Shown piece by piece: positions 62,898-64,000 of a stretch of 64,000 bases of DNA (position 1 is the first letter of the stretch; the number at the start of each line of letters is the position of its first letter). Made by a program: the position numbers and the translations under genes. Source of the DNA: Hymenobacter cellulosivorans. GTDB taxonomy: Bacteria > Bacteroidota > Bacteroidia > Cytophagales > Hymenobacteraceae. The notes under the pieces are model-generated. The model saw only the letters and a list, made by a program, of their open reading frames with translations. It made no database searches and had not been told where the DNA came from. The stretch is taken from the NCBI RefSeq assembly GCF_022919135.1, contig NZ_CP095049.1, positions 5,713,001 through 5,777,000 on the forward strand, written 5' to 3'.

Positions 62898-63112
62898 AAG
62901 GCGGGGGTCGGGAGAAAGAAGGCGGTGCCAGAATGACAGCAAAAGCCGGCACCGCGCAGGGCGGAAACAAGTGGGCTTCCGAATATACGGCTTTGTCAAG
63001 TGCTATGCCACGGCCGGCAGCAGGTAATTTAGGGGAGCTGAACCGGTCAAGGCGGCACACAGTTCAGCCAGTCCGGCAGCAAATGGCCGTACGGTTTAGA
63101 TGAGAAAATCCC

Positions 63113-63120
63113 TATTTTTG
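63113..63120 (+). promoter_or_regulatory. Candidate -7 element of the PorE-like gene
   Basis: TATTTTTG matches TAnnTTTG; 46 nt before the ATG at 63167. Shared divergent region with lon. Confidence 0.5.
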
Positions 63121-63166
63121 ACCCTGTGCCGCGCCGTTTGGGCTGGCCCTTGTGCTTTATTGATTT

Positions 63167-64000
63167 ATGCCCCGCTCTCTACGCCCGCTTCTCACCCTTT
63201 TGCTCTTTTTCAGCTTCCTTGGAACCGGGCATTCCCAGCAGAAAAATACGGCGCCCGCCACGCGCAAGCTCACTGGCAAAGTGACGCGGCAGCTGCGGGT
63301 GCGCCCCGACGGCACGCCCGACTTTATCAACATCAACAAGCTGGCCTACTTCCAGGACAAGAAAGCCCTGAAGGCCATTCAGAAGGCCGAGAAGCGCCGC
63401 AACTACAACCAGGCCCGCAGCCTGCTCGAAGCCTACGTGTCGTTGTTTGGCATTCAGAACTTCGCCAAGGACACGCCCATGCTCTGGCGCTTGGCTCAGC
63501 TCTGGGAGAAGGCCGGCAACGAGGAAAAAGCTAAAGCCTACTACCGCCTGGCCCTGAAGCACCACCGCCAGGACATTCGCAAGATTCAGCTCTACTACGA
63601 TTCGCTGGAGCGCAAGGAAGCCGACCTTTACGTGCCACTCAAGGTGTATTACGACATCGTGGAGTATCGCAAGAGCATTGCCACGTTTCACCCGCCCAAA
63701 GGGGTATACACCAGCATGGGCGACGCCATCAACTCGAAGCGGGAAGACTACGGCCCCACGCTGAACGCCGGCGCCGACCAGCTGATTTTCTCGTCGAAGC
63801 GCAAAACCCGCGGCATTCAGGATGCCGTGGACGAGGATTTGTACACGTCGCACAAGGAGGGCGTGTCGTGGACCGATGCCGAGCCCCTGCCCAAGCCGAT
63901 TAACTCCCAGTACAACGAAGGCTCGGCCTGCATCAGCAAGGATGGTAAGACGCTCTACTTCGCCCGGTGCGAGTGCCCTACCTGCCACGGCAACTGCGAC
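63167..64000 (+). CDS. PorE-like/OmpA-family protein with TPR and WD40-like repeats, cut at window end
   Basis: 278 codons without a stop; the gene runs past the window. ATG at 63167 gives a signal peptide (MPRSLRPLLTLLLFFSFLGTGHS). Then a basic stretch, TPR-like helices (KAIQKAEKRRNYNQARSLLE, MLWRLAQLWEKAGNEEKAKA) and the first WD40/PD40-type blades (GPTLNAGADQLIFSS, ACISKDGKTLYFARC). This order is that of PorE, a T9SS protein that ends in an OmpA domain. The OmpA part is not visible, so a sister OmpA/PD40 protein is possible. A cysteine cluster CECPTCHGNC lies near the end. Confidence 0.82.
   Translation, partial: MPRSLRPLLTLLLFFSFLGTGHSQQKNTAPATRKLTGKVTRQLRVRPDGTPDFININKLAYFQDKKALKAIQKAEKRRNYNQARSLLEAYVSLFGIQNFAKDTPMLWRLAQLWEKAGNEEKAKAYYRLALKHHRQDIRKIQLYYDSLERKEADLYVPLKVYYDIVEYRKSIATFHPPKGVYTSMGDAINSKREDYGPTLNAGADQLIFSSKRKTRGIQDAVDEDLYTSHKEGVSWTDAEPLPKPINSQYNEGSACISKDGKTLYFARCECPTCHGNCD

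Overview
The window looks like a chromosomal segment of a GC-rich member of the Bacteroidota, most likely Hymenobacter or a close relative in the Cytophagales. Support comes from three SusC/SusD outer-membrane pairs, the type IX secretion gene porQ with a PorE-like neighbour, -7 promoter elements of the TAnnTTTG type, near absence of Shine-Dalgarno sequences before start codons, and GC-rich codon use. The genus is an inference from protein style, not from a search. No rRNA, tRNA, CRISPR array, prophage or insertion sequence was found.

Layout. 1-9900: the Ala/Pro/Lys-rich tail of a cut gene, a YyaL/DUF255 thioredoxin-fold protein, priA, two Ala/Pro-linker lipoproteins with hydrophobic C-termini, a lipoprotein methyltransferase, queA and a small basic secreted repeat protein. 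9900-15500: an M14 carboxypeptidase, small membrane and acidic proteins, and ribonuclease D. 15500-20700: the glyoxylate shunt (aceB-aceA) diverging from a RamB/ScfR-type regulator, with a well-formed promoter and candidate operator between them. 20900-28000: housekeeping genes (methyltransferase, mltG, a GT-C-like membrane protein, dtd, a MazG-like protein, comB, gcvT). 27900-30340: a three-gene signalling operon (CZB zinc-binding protein, CHASE3-HAMP histidine kinase, single-domain response regulator). 30585-40620: rnhB, Nudix, plsC, gatC, a 1017-residue membrane/TPR protein, an ABC ATPase, cobalamin adenosyltransferase, ilvE, and prfB with its programmed +1 frameshift. 40900-56570: three consecutive SusC/SusD pairs, one SusC broken by a frameshift in a G5 run. 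56600-64000: an SDR oxidoreductase, hslU, porQ, lon and the start of a PorE-like protein.

The genes are mostly ordinary and single-copy. The least explained material lies between them: (i) arrays of about 21-22-bp, often palindromic units next to gene 3' ends at rnd/aceA, mazG/comB and porQ/lon; (ii) long perfect or near-perfect inverted repeats (21-28-bp arms) of unrelated sequence in several intergenic gaps; (iii) a short TGGTGAAATAGTGAG-like motif that flanks two of them. The period-21 arrays are the best candidate here for something undescribed.

Start codons were moved downstream wherever a signal peptide, family N-terminus or promoter position argued for it; each entry says so.
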